A stretch of DNA of 64,000 nt from Thiomicrorhabdus sp963677355. Lineage in GTDB: Bacteria; Pseudomonadota; Gammaproteobacteria; Thiomicrospirales; Thiomicrospiraceae. Below, one piece after another: positions 41,950 through 51,117 of this stretch. The notes beneath the pieces are model-generated. The model was not told the DNA's origin. It saw only the letters and a list, made by a program, of their open reading frames with translations, and did not search any database. Made by a program: the position numbers and the translations under genes. The first letter of the stretch is position 1. Every line of letters begins with the position of its first letter. The stretch covers positions 1,287,951 to 1,351,950 of the forward strand of contig CAXXXQ010000002.1 in NCBI GenBank assembly GCA_963677355.2. Reading direction: 5' to 3'.

Positions 41950-43881
41950 ATGAAAACTCATAACTCAACTACCAACCGTCGCCAACAACGTGCCGACGCC
42001 GAAGCTTTTTTGGCTGATGTATCGGGCCAATCCTATCCAAACTCCAAGAAAATCTATATTCAGGGAGCACTCCATCCGATCCAAGTGGGGATGCGAGAAA
42101 TCGCGCTCAGTGATAGCTTTATCGGCGGAAGCGAAGACAACCCGATTTATGAAGCCAATGCACCGGTCAGGGTTTACGATACCTCCGGTCCGTACACTGA
42201 TCCGGACATAGAAGTTAATGTTTACCAAGGTTTACCTAAACTGCGCCAGTCATGGATTAAATCCCGTAAAGATGTTGAACAGCTTGATAGCGCCTCGTCC
42301 CGTTTCACGCAACAAAGATTGGATAATCAAAACCTGGATCAAATCCGTTTCGAACACCTTCCTCCGATTCTGCGCGCTAAAAAAGGCAAAAATGTCACTC
42401 AGATGCATTATGCCCGCCAAGGCATCATCACCCCGGAGATGGAATATATTGCGATCCGGGAAAACATGAAACGTGCGCAACTGGGTCAGGAAAACCTAGG
42501 CCAACACGCCGGCGAAAGTTTTGGGGCTCAACTTCCGCAAGAGATTACGCCTGAATTTGTCCGCGACGAAGTGGCGCGTGGGCGTGCCGTGATTCCGGCT
42601 AATATCAACCATCCCGAATCGGAACCGATGATTATCGGCCGCAACTTCCTGATTAAGGTCAACGCCAATATCGGTAACTCTTCAGTGGGGTCTTCCATTC
42701 CCGAAGAGGTTGAAAAGATGGTCTGGGCAAGCAAATGGGGAGCGGACACCGTGATGGATCTATCCACCGGACGTAACATCCATGAAACCCGAGAGTGGAT
42801 TCTGCGCAACTCTCCGGTGCCAATCGGCACGGTACCGATCTATCAGGCTCTGGAAAAAGTCAACGGCATCGCCGAAGACCTGAGCTGGGAAATCTTCCGT
42901 GACACCCTGATCGAACAGGCTGAACAAGGGGTGGACTATTTCACGATCCATGCCGGCGTCCTGCTGCATTATGTGCCCATGACCGCCAAACGGGTGACCG
43001 GCATCGTCTCCCGCGGCGGTTCCATCATGGCCAAATGGTGTCTTGCCCATCATCAGGAAAACTTCCTGTACACGCACTTTGAAGAGATTTGCGAGATTAT
43101 GAAAGCCTATGACGTCACCTTCTCGCTGGGTGACGGCCTCCGCCCCGGCTCGATTGCCGACGCCAATGATGAAGCGCAATTTGCCGAACTGGAAACCTTA
43201 GGCGAATTGACGCAGATCGCCTGGAAACATGATGTTCAAGTCATTATCGAAGGCCCGGGGCATGTGCCAATGCAAATGATCAAAGAGAATATGGACAAGC
43301 AGTTACGTGAGTGTGGCGAAGCGCCTTTCTACACGCTCGGGCCGTTGACCACCGATATCGCTCCGGGCTACGACCACATCACCTCCGGAATCGGTGCCGC
43401 CAATATCGGCTGGTACGGTTGCGCCATGCTCTGCTATGTCACCCCCAAAGAGCACCTCGGCCTACCAAACAAAGACGACGTTAAAGAAGGCTTAATCACC
43501 TACAAGATAGCCGCCCATGCCGGTGATTTGGCCAAAGGCCATCCGGGCGCACAGATTCGCGACAACGCACTCTCCAAAGCCCGCTTCGAATTCCGCTGGG
43601 AAGACCAGTTCAATCTTGGACTGGATCCGCAGAGAGCCAGAGAGTATCACGATGAGACCATTCCTCAAGCCTCCGGCAAAGTTGCCCATTTCTGCTCGAT
43701 GTGCGGACCTAAATTCTGCTCGATGAAAATCACCCAGGATGTGCGCGACTACGCCGATAAACTGGAAAAAGAAAACCCGCAGATTACCGAAATTCATGTC
43801 CAAGATATTGAACGAGGCATGCAGCAGAAGTCGCGGGAGTTCAGAGAGAACGGCAGCCAAATTTACCAGCAGGAAATTTAG
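41950..43881 (+). CDS. thiC: Phosphomethylpyrimidine synthase ThiC
   Basis: Radical-SAM enzyme turning aminoimidazole ribotide into HMP-phosphate. The 643-residue protein has NVTQMHYARQGIITPEME, HTRE-like TGRNIHETREWILRNSPVPIG, and the C-terminal cluster motif CSMCGPKFCSMK (CX2CX4C). A GTG one codon earlier is possible; ATG at 41950 with AAGG upstream is chosen. First gene of a five-gene operon under the TPP riboswitch. Confidence 0.97.
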   Translation: MKTHNSTTNRRQQRADAEAFLADVSGQSYPNSKKIYIQGALHPIQVGMREIALSDSFIGGSEDNPIYEANAPVRVYDTSGPYTDPDIEVNVYQGLPKLRQSWIKSRKDVEQLDSASSRFTQQRLDNQNLDQIRFEHLPPILRAKKGKNVTQMHYARQGIITPEMEYIAIRENMKRAQLGQENLGQHAGESFGAQLPQEITPEFVRDEVARGRAVIPANINHPESEPMIIGRNFLIKVNANIGNSSVGSSIPEEVEKMVWASKWGADTVMDLSTGRNIHETREWILRNSPVPIGTVPIYQALEKVNGIAEDLSWEIFRDTLIEQAEQGVDYFTIHAGVLLHYVPMTAKRVTGIVSRGGSIMAKWCLAHHQENFLYTHFEEICEIMKAYDVTFSLGDGLRPGSIADANDEAQFAELETLGELTQIAWKHDVQVIIEGPGHVPMQMIKENMDKQLRECGEAPFYTLGPLTTDIAPGYDHITSGIGAANIGWYGCAMLCYVTPKEHLGLPNKDDVKEGLITYKIAAHAGDLAKGHPGAQIRDNALSKARFEFRWEDQFNLGLDPQRAREYHDETIPQASGKVAHFCSMCGPKFCSMKITQDVRDYADKLEKENPQITEIHVQDIERGMQQKSREFRENGSQIYQQEI

Positions 43882-43883
43882 CG

Positions 43884-45038
43884 ATGGCGATTTCCTTTCA
43901 ACCTAAAATCGCTGTTTTGGGAGCGGGACTGATCGGTCGCATGCTGGCACTAAACCTTGCGCGCCGTTATCACCAACAGTATCAAATCGAACTGTTTGAT
44001 AGCGACGACACCGCCAGCTCGCAAAGCACGGCATTTTTAGCCGCCGCGATGTTGGCTCCGGTTGCTGAATCAGTCGAAGCCTCTGAATTGGTGTGTCAAT
44101 TGGGTGAACATAGCTTGACGCTCTGGCCGGAATTTTTAGCCTCGCTCGATAACGACGTTTTCTTCCAGCAAAACGGTAGCCTGATTCTCTCTTACGGACA
44201 AGATGCTCCATTGCTGCAAGATTTCAAACAGCGCATCAAAACGCATTATCAGCCGCAACTTGAAGTATTGAACCCGCAACAGCTGGCGCAGTACGAACCG
44301 TTTTTAGCAGAACAAACCAATCGTTTTTCAGGTGGTCTGTTTTTGGCGGGCGAAGCGCAACTGGACAACCGTCAATTGCTTAACGCACTCAAATCCAGCA
44401 TTCAGAATTCCGCCGTTGTCTGGCATCCGCAGCACAAGGTAGAACAGCTTGAAGGGCAAGACTTCACGACACACTGTCATGGTCAAATCATTGAGCATCA
44501 TGCCGAGTGGATCTTTGATTGCCGTGGTCTGGGAGCCAAACAGAGCATGGCTGAAAATCATGCCGAGTCATTACAGCTCAGAGGGGTGCGCGGTGAAGTG
44601 ATTCGTCTGCACGCTCCTGCCGTTGACTTGCAAAGGCCGGTTCGTTTGATGCACCCGCGATATCCGATCTATATTGCGCCGAAGCAGAATCATCATTTTG
44701 TAGTCGGCGCCACTCAGATTGAATCCGAAGACCAACGCCAGCCGACGGTGCGCTCGGCCATGGAGCTGTTATCGAGCTGTTTCAGCCTCCATCCCGGTTT
44801 TGCCGAAGCAGAGATTCTGGAAATCGAGTCCGGTTTACGACCCGCTCTGCCCAATAACGATCCCAGAATTATCGTCAAAGATCGCCTAATTCAAATTAAC
44901 GGGCTCTATCGGCACGGTTATCTGACTGCGCCGGCCGTCATCGAAGCGGCCATGAAGATTTTTGCCAAACAAAACCGGAACGGAAACAACATTGAACCCG
45001 AACTTAATCGGTTCGCGGCCCTTATTGAATACTGTTGA
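43884..45038 (+). CDS. thiO: Glycine oxidase ThiO (FAD-dependent)
   Basis: Oxidises glycine to the imine used by ThiG for the thiazole ring, the oxygen-dependent alternative to ThiH. The 384 residues have an N-terminal FAD motif (VLGAGLIGRMLALNLA), the AAAMLAPVAE region, RGVRGEVIRLHAP and a C-terminal NGLYRHGYLTAPAV typical of ThiO. It sits two bases after thiC and just before thiS, which supports ThiO over other DAO-family oxidases. Confidence 0.9.
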   Translation: MAISFQPKIAVLGAGLIGRMLALNLARRYHQQYQIELFDSDDTASSQSTAFLAAAMLAPVAESVEASELVCQLGEHSLTLWPEFLASLDNDVFFQQNGSLILSYGQDAPLLQDFKQRIKTHYQPQLEVLNPQQLAQYEPFLAEQTNRFSGGLFLAGEAQLDNRQLLNALKSSIQNSAVVWHPQHKVEQLEGQDFTTHCHGQIIEHHAEWIFDCRGLGAKQSMAENHAESLQLRGVRGEVIRLHAPAVDLQRPVRLMHPRYPIYIAPKQNHHFVVGATQIESEDQRQPTVRSAMELLSSCFSLHPGFAEAEILEIESGLRPALPNNDPRIIVKDRLIQINGLYRHGYLTAPAVIEAAMKIFAKQNRNGNNIEPELNRFAALIEYC

Positions 45039-45045
45039 GGTCATT

Positions 45046-45255
45046 ATGCAGCCCACTATTACGATTTATATCAATCAGCAGGCCTTTGAATTTGACGCAC
45101 CGGTCAATGTGCTCGAAGCAGCTGAAAAGTTTGGTGCCCAGCGCCCTTTCGTGTTGATGCTCAACAACGAATTTATTCCCCAATCACAACACAACTCTGT
45201 ATTGATTCAGGCCAATGACTGTTTGGAAGTCATTTCCGCCATACAGGGAGGATAA
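45046..45255 (+). CDS. thiS: Sulfur carrier protein ThiS
   Basis: A 69-residue ubiquitin-like sulfur carrier ending in the required Gly-Gly. The beta-grasp start (TITIYINQQAFEF) and DCLEVISAIQGG end are clear. It must be adenylated by a ThiF-type enzyme, which is not encoded in this window. The start at 45046 is set by position right after thiO and by family length. thiG follows with one base between. Confidence 0.93.
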   Translation: MQPTITIYINQQAFEFDAPVNVLEAAEKFGAQRPFVLMLNNEFIPQSQHNSVLIQANDCLEVISAIQGG

Positions 45256-45256
45256 G

Positions 45257-46054
45257 ATGCAAGATACTTTTACAATATACGATACCGAACTCCAACAACG
45301 ACTCCTGGTAGGCAGTGCGCTCTACCCGTCGCCGGAAATCATGCAGCAGTCGATTAAAACTTCACAAGCGGAAGTGATTACCCTCTCTTTAAGCCGACAA
45401 AACCCGCAGGCCAATGGCGGCCAAGCATTTTGGAGCATGATTCAGTCGCTCGGCTGCCACCTGTTACCGAACACCGCCGGCTGTCACACCGCACAAGAGG
45501 CGGTGACCATGGCACACATGAGCCGCGAGCTGTTCCAGACCGACTGGATTAAATTGGAACTGGTCGGTGACGACTACAATCTGCAACCCGATCCGATCCA
45601 ACTGTTAAAGGCAACCGAGCAACTGCTGGTAGATGGCTTCAAAGTGCTGCCTTACTGTACAGACGATCTGGTCATCGCCCGTCATTTAGTCGAGCTAGGC
45701 TGCAAAGTCATTATGCCTTGGGGGTCTCCGATCGGCACCGGCAAAGGCATTCTTAACCCCTATGCGATTGAAGCGATTCGCAACCGTTTTCCGGAAGTGA
45801 CGCTGATTATAGACTCCGGTATAGGCAAACCGTCTCATGCCACTCAAGCCATGGAACTCGGCGTTGATGCCATTCTAATGAATACCGCCATCGCCCAAGC
45901 GGGGCAACCTATAGAGATGGCCAGCGCATTTTCTTTAGCCGTCAAAGCGGGACGGCTCGGCTATCTAAGCCAGCCGATCAGCGAACGCACTAGCGCAAAA
46001 CCGAGCACCCCGACACTAGACCAACCTTTCTGGCAGCAAACACACTATGGATAA
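45257..46054 (+). CDS. thiG: Thiazole synthase ThiG
   Basis: Makes the thiazole phosphate from DXP, the ThiO imine and ThiS thiocarboxylate. The 265-residue TIM barrel shows LLVGSALYPSPEIM, WIKLELVGDDYNLQPDP with the catalytic Lys region, KVIMPWGSPIGTGKG, IDSGIGKPSHATQAMELG and DAILMNTAIA. GGAGG precedes the ATG at 45257. Overlaps thiDE by eight bases. Confidence 0.96.
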   Translation: MQDTFTIYDTELQQRLLVGSALYPSPEIMQQSIKTSQAEVITLSLSRQNPQANGGQAFWSMIQSLGCHLLPNTAGCHTAQEAVTMAHMSRELFQTDWIKLELVGDDYNLQPDPIQLLKATEQLLVDGFKVLPYCTDDLVIARHLVELGCKVIMPWGSPIGTGKGILNPYAIEAIRNRFPEVTLIIDSGIGKPSHATQAMELGVDAILMNTAIAQAGQPIEMASAFSLAVKAGRLGYLSQPISERTSAKPSTPTLDQPFWQQTHYG

Positions 46055-47621
46055 ATTCAATACCTTAAGCCGTCCGATTATCTGGAGTTTGGCCGGTTCC
46101 GACTGTAGCGGCGGCGCCGGCATTCAAGCGGACATCAAAACCGCACACGCCATCGGCGTTGAGCTTTGTGCTTTAATAACGGCAAACACGGTGCAGAATG
46201 CCCAACGCTTGGAAGCACTCAACGCAGTGGATACAGCAATTCTGGAAGCACAATGGTCCTGTCTGCTTACCGATAAACCGCCGCAGGCGATTAAAATCGG
46301 CCTGTTGGTCAATAATGCACAACTCGAATGGCTGAGCCAAAAGTTAAGCGAAATTCGCGCGCTTTCCCCTGCTCTGCCGATTATCTGGGATCCGGTCATC
46401 AAAGCCAGTGTCGGCCAGACGCTACAACAGGAAGCAATTGACGCTGACAAGCTTATTAAACTATTGCAACAGATCTCCATTCTGACTCCGAACCGGCATG
46501 AACTTGAATGGCTGCACTCTTTTCTACCAGCCAGTACTGATGAAATAAATCCATTGCTGGATATGGGCATCGAGTGCGTGGTTGCAACCGGAGGGGATCA
46601 ACCGAACAATGGTCTGAGTATCGACCAAGTTTACCGACTAGAGCAGAGTTTTTCTTTGGTATCCAAACAAGTTCAGACCAGTTATACGCATGGTAGCGGC
46701 TGCACTTTTTCAACCGCCATCACCGCATTTCTCGCCAAAGGACTGGTGCCAATGGATGCACTGGTTGAGGCGAAAGCCTTCATCAACCAAGCCTTGCAAG
46801 CCAGCCTACAACAGCAAATGCATGAGCAGTCGAATGAAGCGTTGCATGAACAGAACGCCAAATCCGCAGACTATTACGGCGCGCTCATTCAGAGCGAATG
46901 GCCTCCAACCGCCAAGTACTACCCTCAAGTTCGACTAGCGCATATCGACACCGCTACTCTTAAGCCTTTCAAATCGCTGCCGCAGCCAACTTTAGGCATC
47001 TACCCGGTAATCGATTCTCTGGACTTGCTGGCGGAGTTACTGAAAACGGATATCCGCATTGTGCAACTCAGGCTAAAAAATAAGTCTCCGGCCGAACTTG
47101 AAGCACAAATTCAACAGGCCGTGAATCTGTGCTCAGGGCACCCGTGCCAATTGATTATCAACGACTACTGGCAACTAGCAATCAAATATGGCGCGAATGG
47201 CGTTCATCTCGGTCAGGAGGATGTGCAGACTCTCAGTCAAAATGAACTGCAAAGCCTACAGCAATCCGGATTGCTTTTAGGTTTAAGCAGTCATGGCAGT
47301 TATGAGCTGCTGCTGGCCCAGAGTTTACAACCAAGCTATATCGCCATCGGTTCGATTTTCCCGACCCGGACCAAAGACATGAGCGGGCAAATTCAGGGGG
47401 TGGAATATCTACAGTATTTATTACGCCTGAAACGGCAGTTCCCCATTGTCGCCATTGGCGGAATCAATGTCGGTAATATAAACCAGTTTAGCGGTCTGCC
47501 GCTGAAAAGTATTGCCGTGGTCACGGCGATCACTCAAGCCGACAATCCGCAGCAAGCGTTCGCCGATTTACAGGAACAGTTTTTCCGTAATATTTCTTCT
47601 CTTCAGCCGATTCAAGAGTAA
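46047..47621 (+). CDS. thiDE: Fused HMP(-P) kinase / thiamine-phosphate synthase (ThiD-ThiE)
   Basis: A 524-residue bifunctional protein. Residues about 1-265 are ThiD (SDCSGGAGIQADIKTAHAIG, ILTPNRHELEWL, ATGGDQPN, THGSGCTFSTAITAFLAKG), which phosphorylates HMP. After a linker rich in Gln and Glu, residues about 312-520 are ThiE (IVQLRLKNKSPAEL, INDYWQLAIKYGANGVHLGQ, AIGSIFPTRTKD, VAIGGINVGNI), which couples HMP-PP and thiazole phosphate. Last gene of the thi operon. Confidence 0.95.
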   Translation: MDKFNTLSRPIIWSLAGSDCSGGAGIQADIKTAHAIGVELCALITANTVQNAQRLEALNAVDTAILEAQWSCLLTDKPPQAIKIGLLVNNAQLEWLSQKLSEIRALSPALPIIWDPVIKASVGQTLQQEAIDADKLIKLLQQISILTPNRHELEWLHSFLPASTDEINPLLDMGIECVVATGGDQPNNGLSIDQVYRLEQSFSLVSKQVQTSYTHGSGCTFSTAITAFLAKGLVPMDALVEAKAFINQALQASLQQQMHEQSNEALHEQNAKSADYYGALIQSEWPPTAKYYPQVRLAHIDTATLKPFKSLPQPTLGIYPVIDSLDLLAELLKTDIRIVQLRLKNKSPAELEAQIQQAVNLCSGHPCQLIINDYWQLAIKYGANGVHLGQEDVQTLSQNELQSLQQSGLLLGLSSHGSYELLLAQSLQPSYIAIGSIFPTRTKDMSGQIQGVEYLQYLLRLKRQFPIVAIGGINVGNINQFSGLPLKSIAVVTAITQADNPQQAFADLQEQFFRNISSLQPIQE

Positions 47622-47677
47622 AAATGAAGATGTTAGAATAATAGGAACTCAATCCAACCCAGAAAAGGTCAGACATT

Positions 47678-47827
47678 GTGGTCACGGCTTCCGCAAATTA
47701 TTTAATCAAAAACCTGTCGAGTACCGATAAGCAGCATGCGGCGTTTATTTTTTGGAAATTACAGTGCCGCCTGCTCAAGCTTTCCAACCGTCTGCGCGAA
47801 CAGAACGCCAAAAAGCCAAAAGCCTGA
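47678..47827 (+). CDS. Small basic hypothetical protein (49 residues)
   Basis: A GTG-initiated ORF encodes 49 residues, starting MVTASANYLIKNLSSTDKQ and ending with a basic tail REQNAKKPKA. AAAAGG lies nine bases before the GTG. It lies just after thiDE and stops seven bases before the convergent PqiA-like gene. The composition (LIKNL, FIFWKLQCRLLKLSNRLR) is protein-like and amphipathic. No family recognised. It may be cotranscribed with the thi operon. Confidence 0.45.
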   Translation: MVTASANYLIKNLSSTDKQHAAFIFWKLQCRLLKLSNRLREQNAKKPKA

Positions 47828-47833
47828 TGGCGC

Positions 47834-48448
47834 TCAATGTTCGCGTCGTTTTCCGGCAAACATCAGCTGGCCAGCAAAAATAGATAAGATGCAGTAGCCA
47901 AGAAAATAATAGAAACCGACTTGCAAGGTAATCTCGGTGGTCACCATATTTGAGGTGCCGGAACTGGCTTTAATGGCAAGAAACGAAATAATCAACGCCA
48001 TCACAAACACATCCGCCATTGACCACTTACTCATTGCCGCACTGCTCTTGGCTAAAAACAGACCCAATTTGGACTCTTTCAAAAACAGCGATATTGCCAG
48101 CAGCAACAGTTTCAAAGTCGGCACAAAAACGCTGAAAAAAATAATCAGAAAAGCCACCAACAAATTGCCGTCATTCCATAAATCCCGCGAGGTACCCAAA
48201 ATACTTTTGGCACTGTCATGCACCACCAATTCGCCGCTAACCTGAACTTGGTTTAAGACTTCCATCGCCATCGGCATCAGAAAATTTGGGATGGTTCCGC
48301 TCTGCAAAATGGCCTCTTTGCCCATTACCGACAGCTCCGCCTTATCCAAAGTCGTCACCACATGCAGCACCGGCTCGGTAATGCCTGGAATCAATAATGC
48401 ATAAGCCAGAATTAAAAACAGAAAACCGAAGATTTGAGGGTAAGGCAT
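47834..48448 (-). CDS. PqiA-like inner-membrane protein
   Basis: A 204-residue protein with about four membrane segments matching one PqiA domain: an N-terminal helix, a periplasmic loop, then FIIFFSVFVPTLKLLLLA, the characteristic KWSMADVFVMALIISFLA and a final helix. E. coli PqiA has two such domains plus zinc-ribbon Cys and works with PqiB in lipid transport; this single-domain form lacks the Cys ribbons and has no pqiB beside it. Confidence 0.8.
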   Translation of the reverse strand: MPYPQIFGFLFLILAYALLIPGITEPVLHVVTTLDKAELSVMGKEAILQSGTIPNFLMPMAMEVLNQVQVSGELVVHDSAKSILGTSRDLWNDGNLLVAFLIIFFSVFVPTLKLLLLAISLFLKESKLGLFLAKSSAAMSKWSMADVFVMALIISFLAIKASSGTSNMVTTEITLQVGFYYFLGYCILSIFAGQLMFAGKRREH

Positions 48449-48557
48449 TTTAAAATTCCAACAGAAAAGAAGCCTGATTATAAAAGCTAGCTTGGGATCT
48501 AAGCAATTAGATAAAAATGAAGATATCTTGAAATACTATAAATAACTTATTTAGAGC

Positions 48558-48590
48558 AAAAAAAAAGCAAGCCCCGAGAGACTTGCTTTT
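48558..48590 (-). terminator. Rho-independent terminator after the cold-shock gene
   Basis: On the minus strand AAAAGCAAG pairs with CTTGCTTTT, followed by more T. Confidence 0.92.
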
Positions 48591-48611
48591 ACATAGGCGG
48601 AGAATGTTTAC

Positions 48612-48821
48612 TTATAGAGCAACAATGTTCTCAGCTTGAGGACCTTTTTGGCCATTGGTAATCGTGAATTCTACTTTCTGGCCTTCAGTCAATGTTTTGA
48701 ATCCTGAACCGGTAATTGCGCTGAAGTGAGCAAAGACATCTGCTCCTGACTCTTGCTCGATAAAACCAAAACCTTTAGATTCGTTGAACCATTTAACGGT
48801 TCCTGTTGTTGTATTAGACAT
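48612..48821 (-). CDS. CspA-family cold-shock protein
   Basis: A 69-residue OB-fold RNA chaperone with both nucleic-acid motifs: RNP1 KGFGFIEQ and RNP2 VFAHFSAI, plus TGTVKWFNESKG at the N-terminus. AGGAT lies seven bases before the ATG. The gene is monocistronic with a long upstream gap, as expected if it has a structured cold-shock 5-prime UTR; an AGCCT/AGGCT hairpin sits at 48850-48864. Confidence 0.96.
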   Translation of the reverse strand: MSNTTTGTVKWFNESKGFGFIEQESGADVFAHFSAITGSGFKTLTEGQKVEFTITNGQKGPQAENIVAL

Positions 48822-49244
48822 AATAATTATCCTGTAATTTGTATAAAAGAGCCTTCAATAGGCTTGAATTGCTTAAAAATGGAGACTTGGAACTTAAAAC
48901 TGCAGGACGAGGTATTACGAATAAAACAGCGAAATGTAGGTTGTAAATCTGAGACTTCTTTCTAGCTTGGAAGACGAGAATATAGAGATTATTGTTACTT
49001 GTCCAGCTTTATTTTCTTTTTCTTTCAAAAAAGATAAATATTTGTTTTTATTTGAAAAATAAAATTTACTCCATACCACGACAAGATTCCGCAAGCGTGC
49101 AAGCCATTATTAGCACCTACTAGCAGACCCGTCATCGGAACCGGGATTTATCGTCAAGCTGTCATCGAAATAACATTTAACTGCAATATTCCAAAAATAA
49201 ACTGACTAAAAAATGAAAACTGCATTTAATCGAAAGGTAACAAG
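48822..49244. other. Divergent non-coding region between the csp gene and ugd
   Basis: 423 bp with no convincing gene. The left part probably holds the csp leader, with the hairpin at 48850-48864. The rest is AT-rich around 49010-49070 and mixed after that. A 70-codon ORF at 48753-48965 overlaps the csp gene on the other strand and looks like chance. No promoter hexamers strong enough to call. Confidence 0.6.
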
Positions 49245-50411
49245 ATGAAAATAACCGTTGTCGGAACCGGGTATGTCGGACTATCTATCGCTGTTTTATT
49301 AGCCCAAAAAAATACCGTTATCGCGCTAGACATTGACGAAGCAAAAGTCTCTCAAATCAACCAGAAAATATCGCCGATTAAAGACCCTGAAATTAGCGAT
49401 TTTTTAACCAATAAAAATTTGAGCCTGATGGCAACAACAGATAAAACCTTCGCTTACCAAAATCCTGAAATGGTAATCATCGCAACTCCGACCAATTACA
49501 ATCCGGAAACCAATACTTTTGATACCGATTCAATCGAAACCGTTTTAGAAGATTTAATCACTTTCAATGTTGATTGCCCCGTCATCATTAAATCGACCGT
49601 GCCGGTCGGCTATACAAAAGGTATCCAGCAAAAATACCTAAATCAGAACATCATTTTTTCTCCGGAATTTTTACGTGAAGGCAAAGCCTTAGCCGATAAT
49701 CTGGAACCTTCAAGAATCATCGTTGGCAGTCAGTGTGAAAATGCAAAACAATTTGCCAACCTGTTGGTTGAAGGTGCGACAAAAGAGGATATCCAGGTTC
49801 TTTTTACCGAATCAACCGAAGCCGAAGCGATCAAACTGTTTTCCAACACCTATTTAGCGATGCGTATTGCCTTCTTTAATGAACTAGATTCTTTTGCCAT
49901 CAGTCACCAGTTGAATAGCCGACAAATTATTGAAGGTGTCGGACTCGACCCGAGAATCGGCCTGCATTACAACAACCCGTCATTTGGCTATGGCGGCTAT
50001 TGCTTACCAAAAGACACAAAACAATTGCTGGCCAACTATCAATATGTTCCCAATCAGATGATTAAGGCCATTGTCGATTCCAATACCACCCGTAAAGACT
50101 TCATCGCTTTTGACATCCTGAAACGCAAACCCAAAACGGTTGGCATCTATCGTTTGGTTATGAAAAAAGGCTCGGATAATTTCAGAGATTCATCTATTCA
50201 GGGGATTATGAAAAGAATAAAAGCAAAAGGCATCGAGGTCATTGTCTATGAACCGGCATTAAAAGAAGAACATTTCTTTCACTCTCGAGTAGAAAGAGAG
50301 TTGAGCCAATTTAAAGAACAGTGTGATGTTATTCTTGCCAATCGTATGGATGATGAATTGACCGATATTGAGGAAAAAATCTATACACGAGATCTATTCG
50401 GCAATGATTAA
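49245..50411 (+). CDS. ugd: UDP-glucose 6-dehydrogenase
   Basis: NAD-dependent oxidation of UDP-glucose to UDP-glucuronate for surface polysaccharide. The 388-residue length equals E. coli Ugd. Visible: ITVVGTGYVGLSIAVLLA, STVPVGYTKGIQ, FSPEFLREGKAL, and GYGGYCLPKDTKQL with the catalytic Cys. GAAAGG precedes the ATG. No other polysaccharide genes are adjacent. Confidence 0.93.
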   Translation: MKITVVGTGYVGLSIAVLLAQKNTVIALDIDEAKVSQINQKISPIKDPEISDFLTNKNLSLMATTDKTFAYQNPEMVIIATPTNYNPETNTFDTDSIETVLEDLITFNVDCPVIIKSTVPVGYTKGIQQKYLNQNIIFSPEFLREGKALADNLEPSRIIVGSQCENAKQFANLLVEGATKEDIQVLFTESTEAEAIKLFSNTYLAMRIAFFNELDSFAISHQLNSRQIIEGVGLDPRIGLHYNNPSFGYGGYCLPKDTKQLLANYQYVPNQMIKAIVDSNTTRKDFIAFDILKRKPKTVGIYRLVMKKGSDNFRDSSIQGIMKRIKAKGIEVIVYEPALKEEHFFHSRVERELSQFKEQCDVILANRMDDELTDIEEKIYTRDLFGND

Positions 50412-50475
50412 TCCATAGCCGATAATCCAGTCTTATCCAAGGTCATCACAGTACGAAAGATAGACCCGCAATACA

Positions 50476-50500
50476 AAAAACGACCCAAAAGGTCGTTTTT
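50476..50500. terminator. Bidirectional terminator between ugd and lspA
   Basis: AAAAACGACC pairs with GGTCGTTTTT, loop CAAAA; convergent genes. Confidence 0.93.
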
Positions 50501-50525
50501 ATAAGCGATGAATTGAAGCCTGATG

Positions 50526-51035
50526 CTAAGTAAGCGATTGTTCTTTTTTATCGGATCGAGGCTTCAAAAAAAGTTCGGAAAGAATCAATAAACCGGCTCC
50601 AACAGTGATCGCAATATCGGCGACATTGAAAGTCGCGTAATGCCAGGAACCGATGTAGAAATCGACAAAATCGGTAACTCGGCCTTCGATAATACGATCA
50701 ATCACATTACCCACTGCGCCACCAATTACCAGATTTATACCCCAGGTTTCTACTGTAAGTTTATTTGGTAATTTGGATAGCCAGAACAGCAAAATAGCAC
50801 TGATGACAAATGCCAAACCGGCAAAGAACCAACGTTGCCAGCCTCCCATATCCGCCAAGAAGCTGAACGCCGCCCCGTAGTTGTAGGCCAAAGTCCAATT
50901 CAAGTTCGGCAGTACCGCCACCGGTTCGCCAAAGGTCAAACTGCTGACCGCAATGAACTTGGTTAACTGATCGAGAGCGATGATCAAAATTGCCAGCCAG
51001 ACTGTTTTAATCGCCGTTGAGTTTGTTTGATTCAT
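50526..51035 (-). CDS. lspA: Lipoprotein signal peptidase
   Basis: Aspartic peptidase that removes lipoprotein signal peptides. The 169 residues have four membrane helices and the catalytic motifs GNVIDR and FNVADIAI with their Asp residues, plus WTLAYNYGAAFSFL. Last of the murJ-ribF-ileS-lspA run; a terminator-like hairpin lies between ileS and lspA. Confidence 0.96.
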   Translation of the reverse strand: MNQTNSTAIKTVWLAILIIALDQLTKFIAVSSLTFGEPVAVLPNLNWTLAYNYGAAFSFLADMGGWQRWFFAGLAFVISAILLFWLSKLPNKLTVETWGINLVIGGAVGNVIDRIIEGRVTDFVDFYIGSWHYATFNVADIAITVGAGLLILSELFLKPRSDKKEQSLT

Positions 51036-51050
51036 ATCATTTCCAATTAA

Positions 51051-51077
51051 AAAAAAGCGAATCTAAATTCGCTTTTT
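51051..51077 (-). terminator. Terminator-like hairpin between ileS and lspA
   Basis: AAAAAGCGAAT pairs with ATTCGCTTTTT with a T-run on the minus strand. It lies inside the ileS-lspA order, so it may attenuate lspA or mean lspA has its own promoter. Confidence 0.85.
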
Positions 51078-51117
51078 AATCGTTTGTTACTGTCATTAGA
51101 ACCGCAGCGGAAAACCC

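Noticed and set aside
43492..43860. 122-codon minus-strand ORF inside thiC
   Set aside because: Opposite the conserved ThiC cluster region; no ribosome-binding site or family resemblance.
48753..48965. 70-codon ORF overlapping the csp gene on the plus strand
   Set aside because: Overlaps a cold-shock gene antisense and extends into its leader; no protein-like features.
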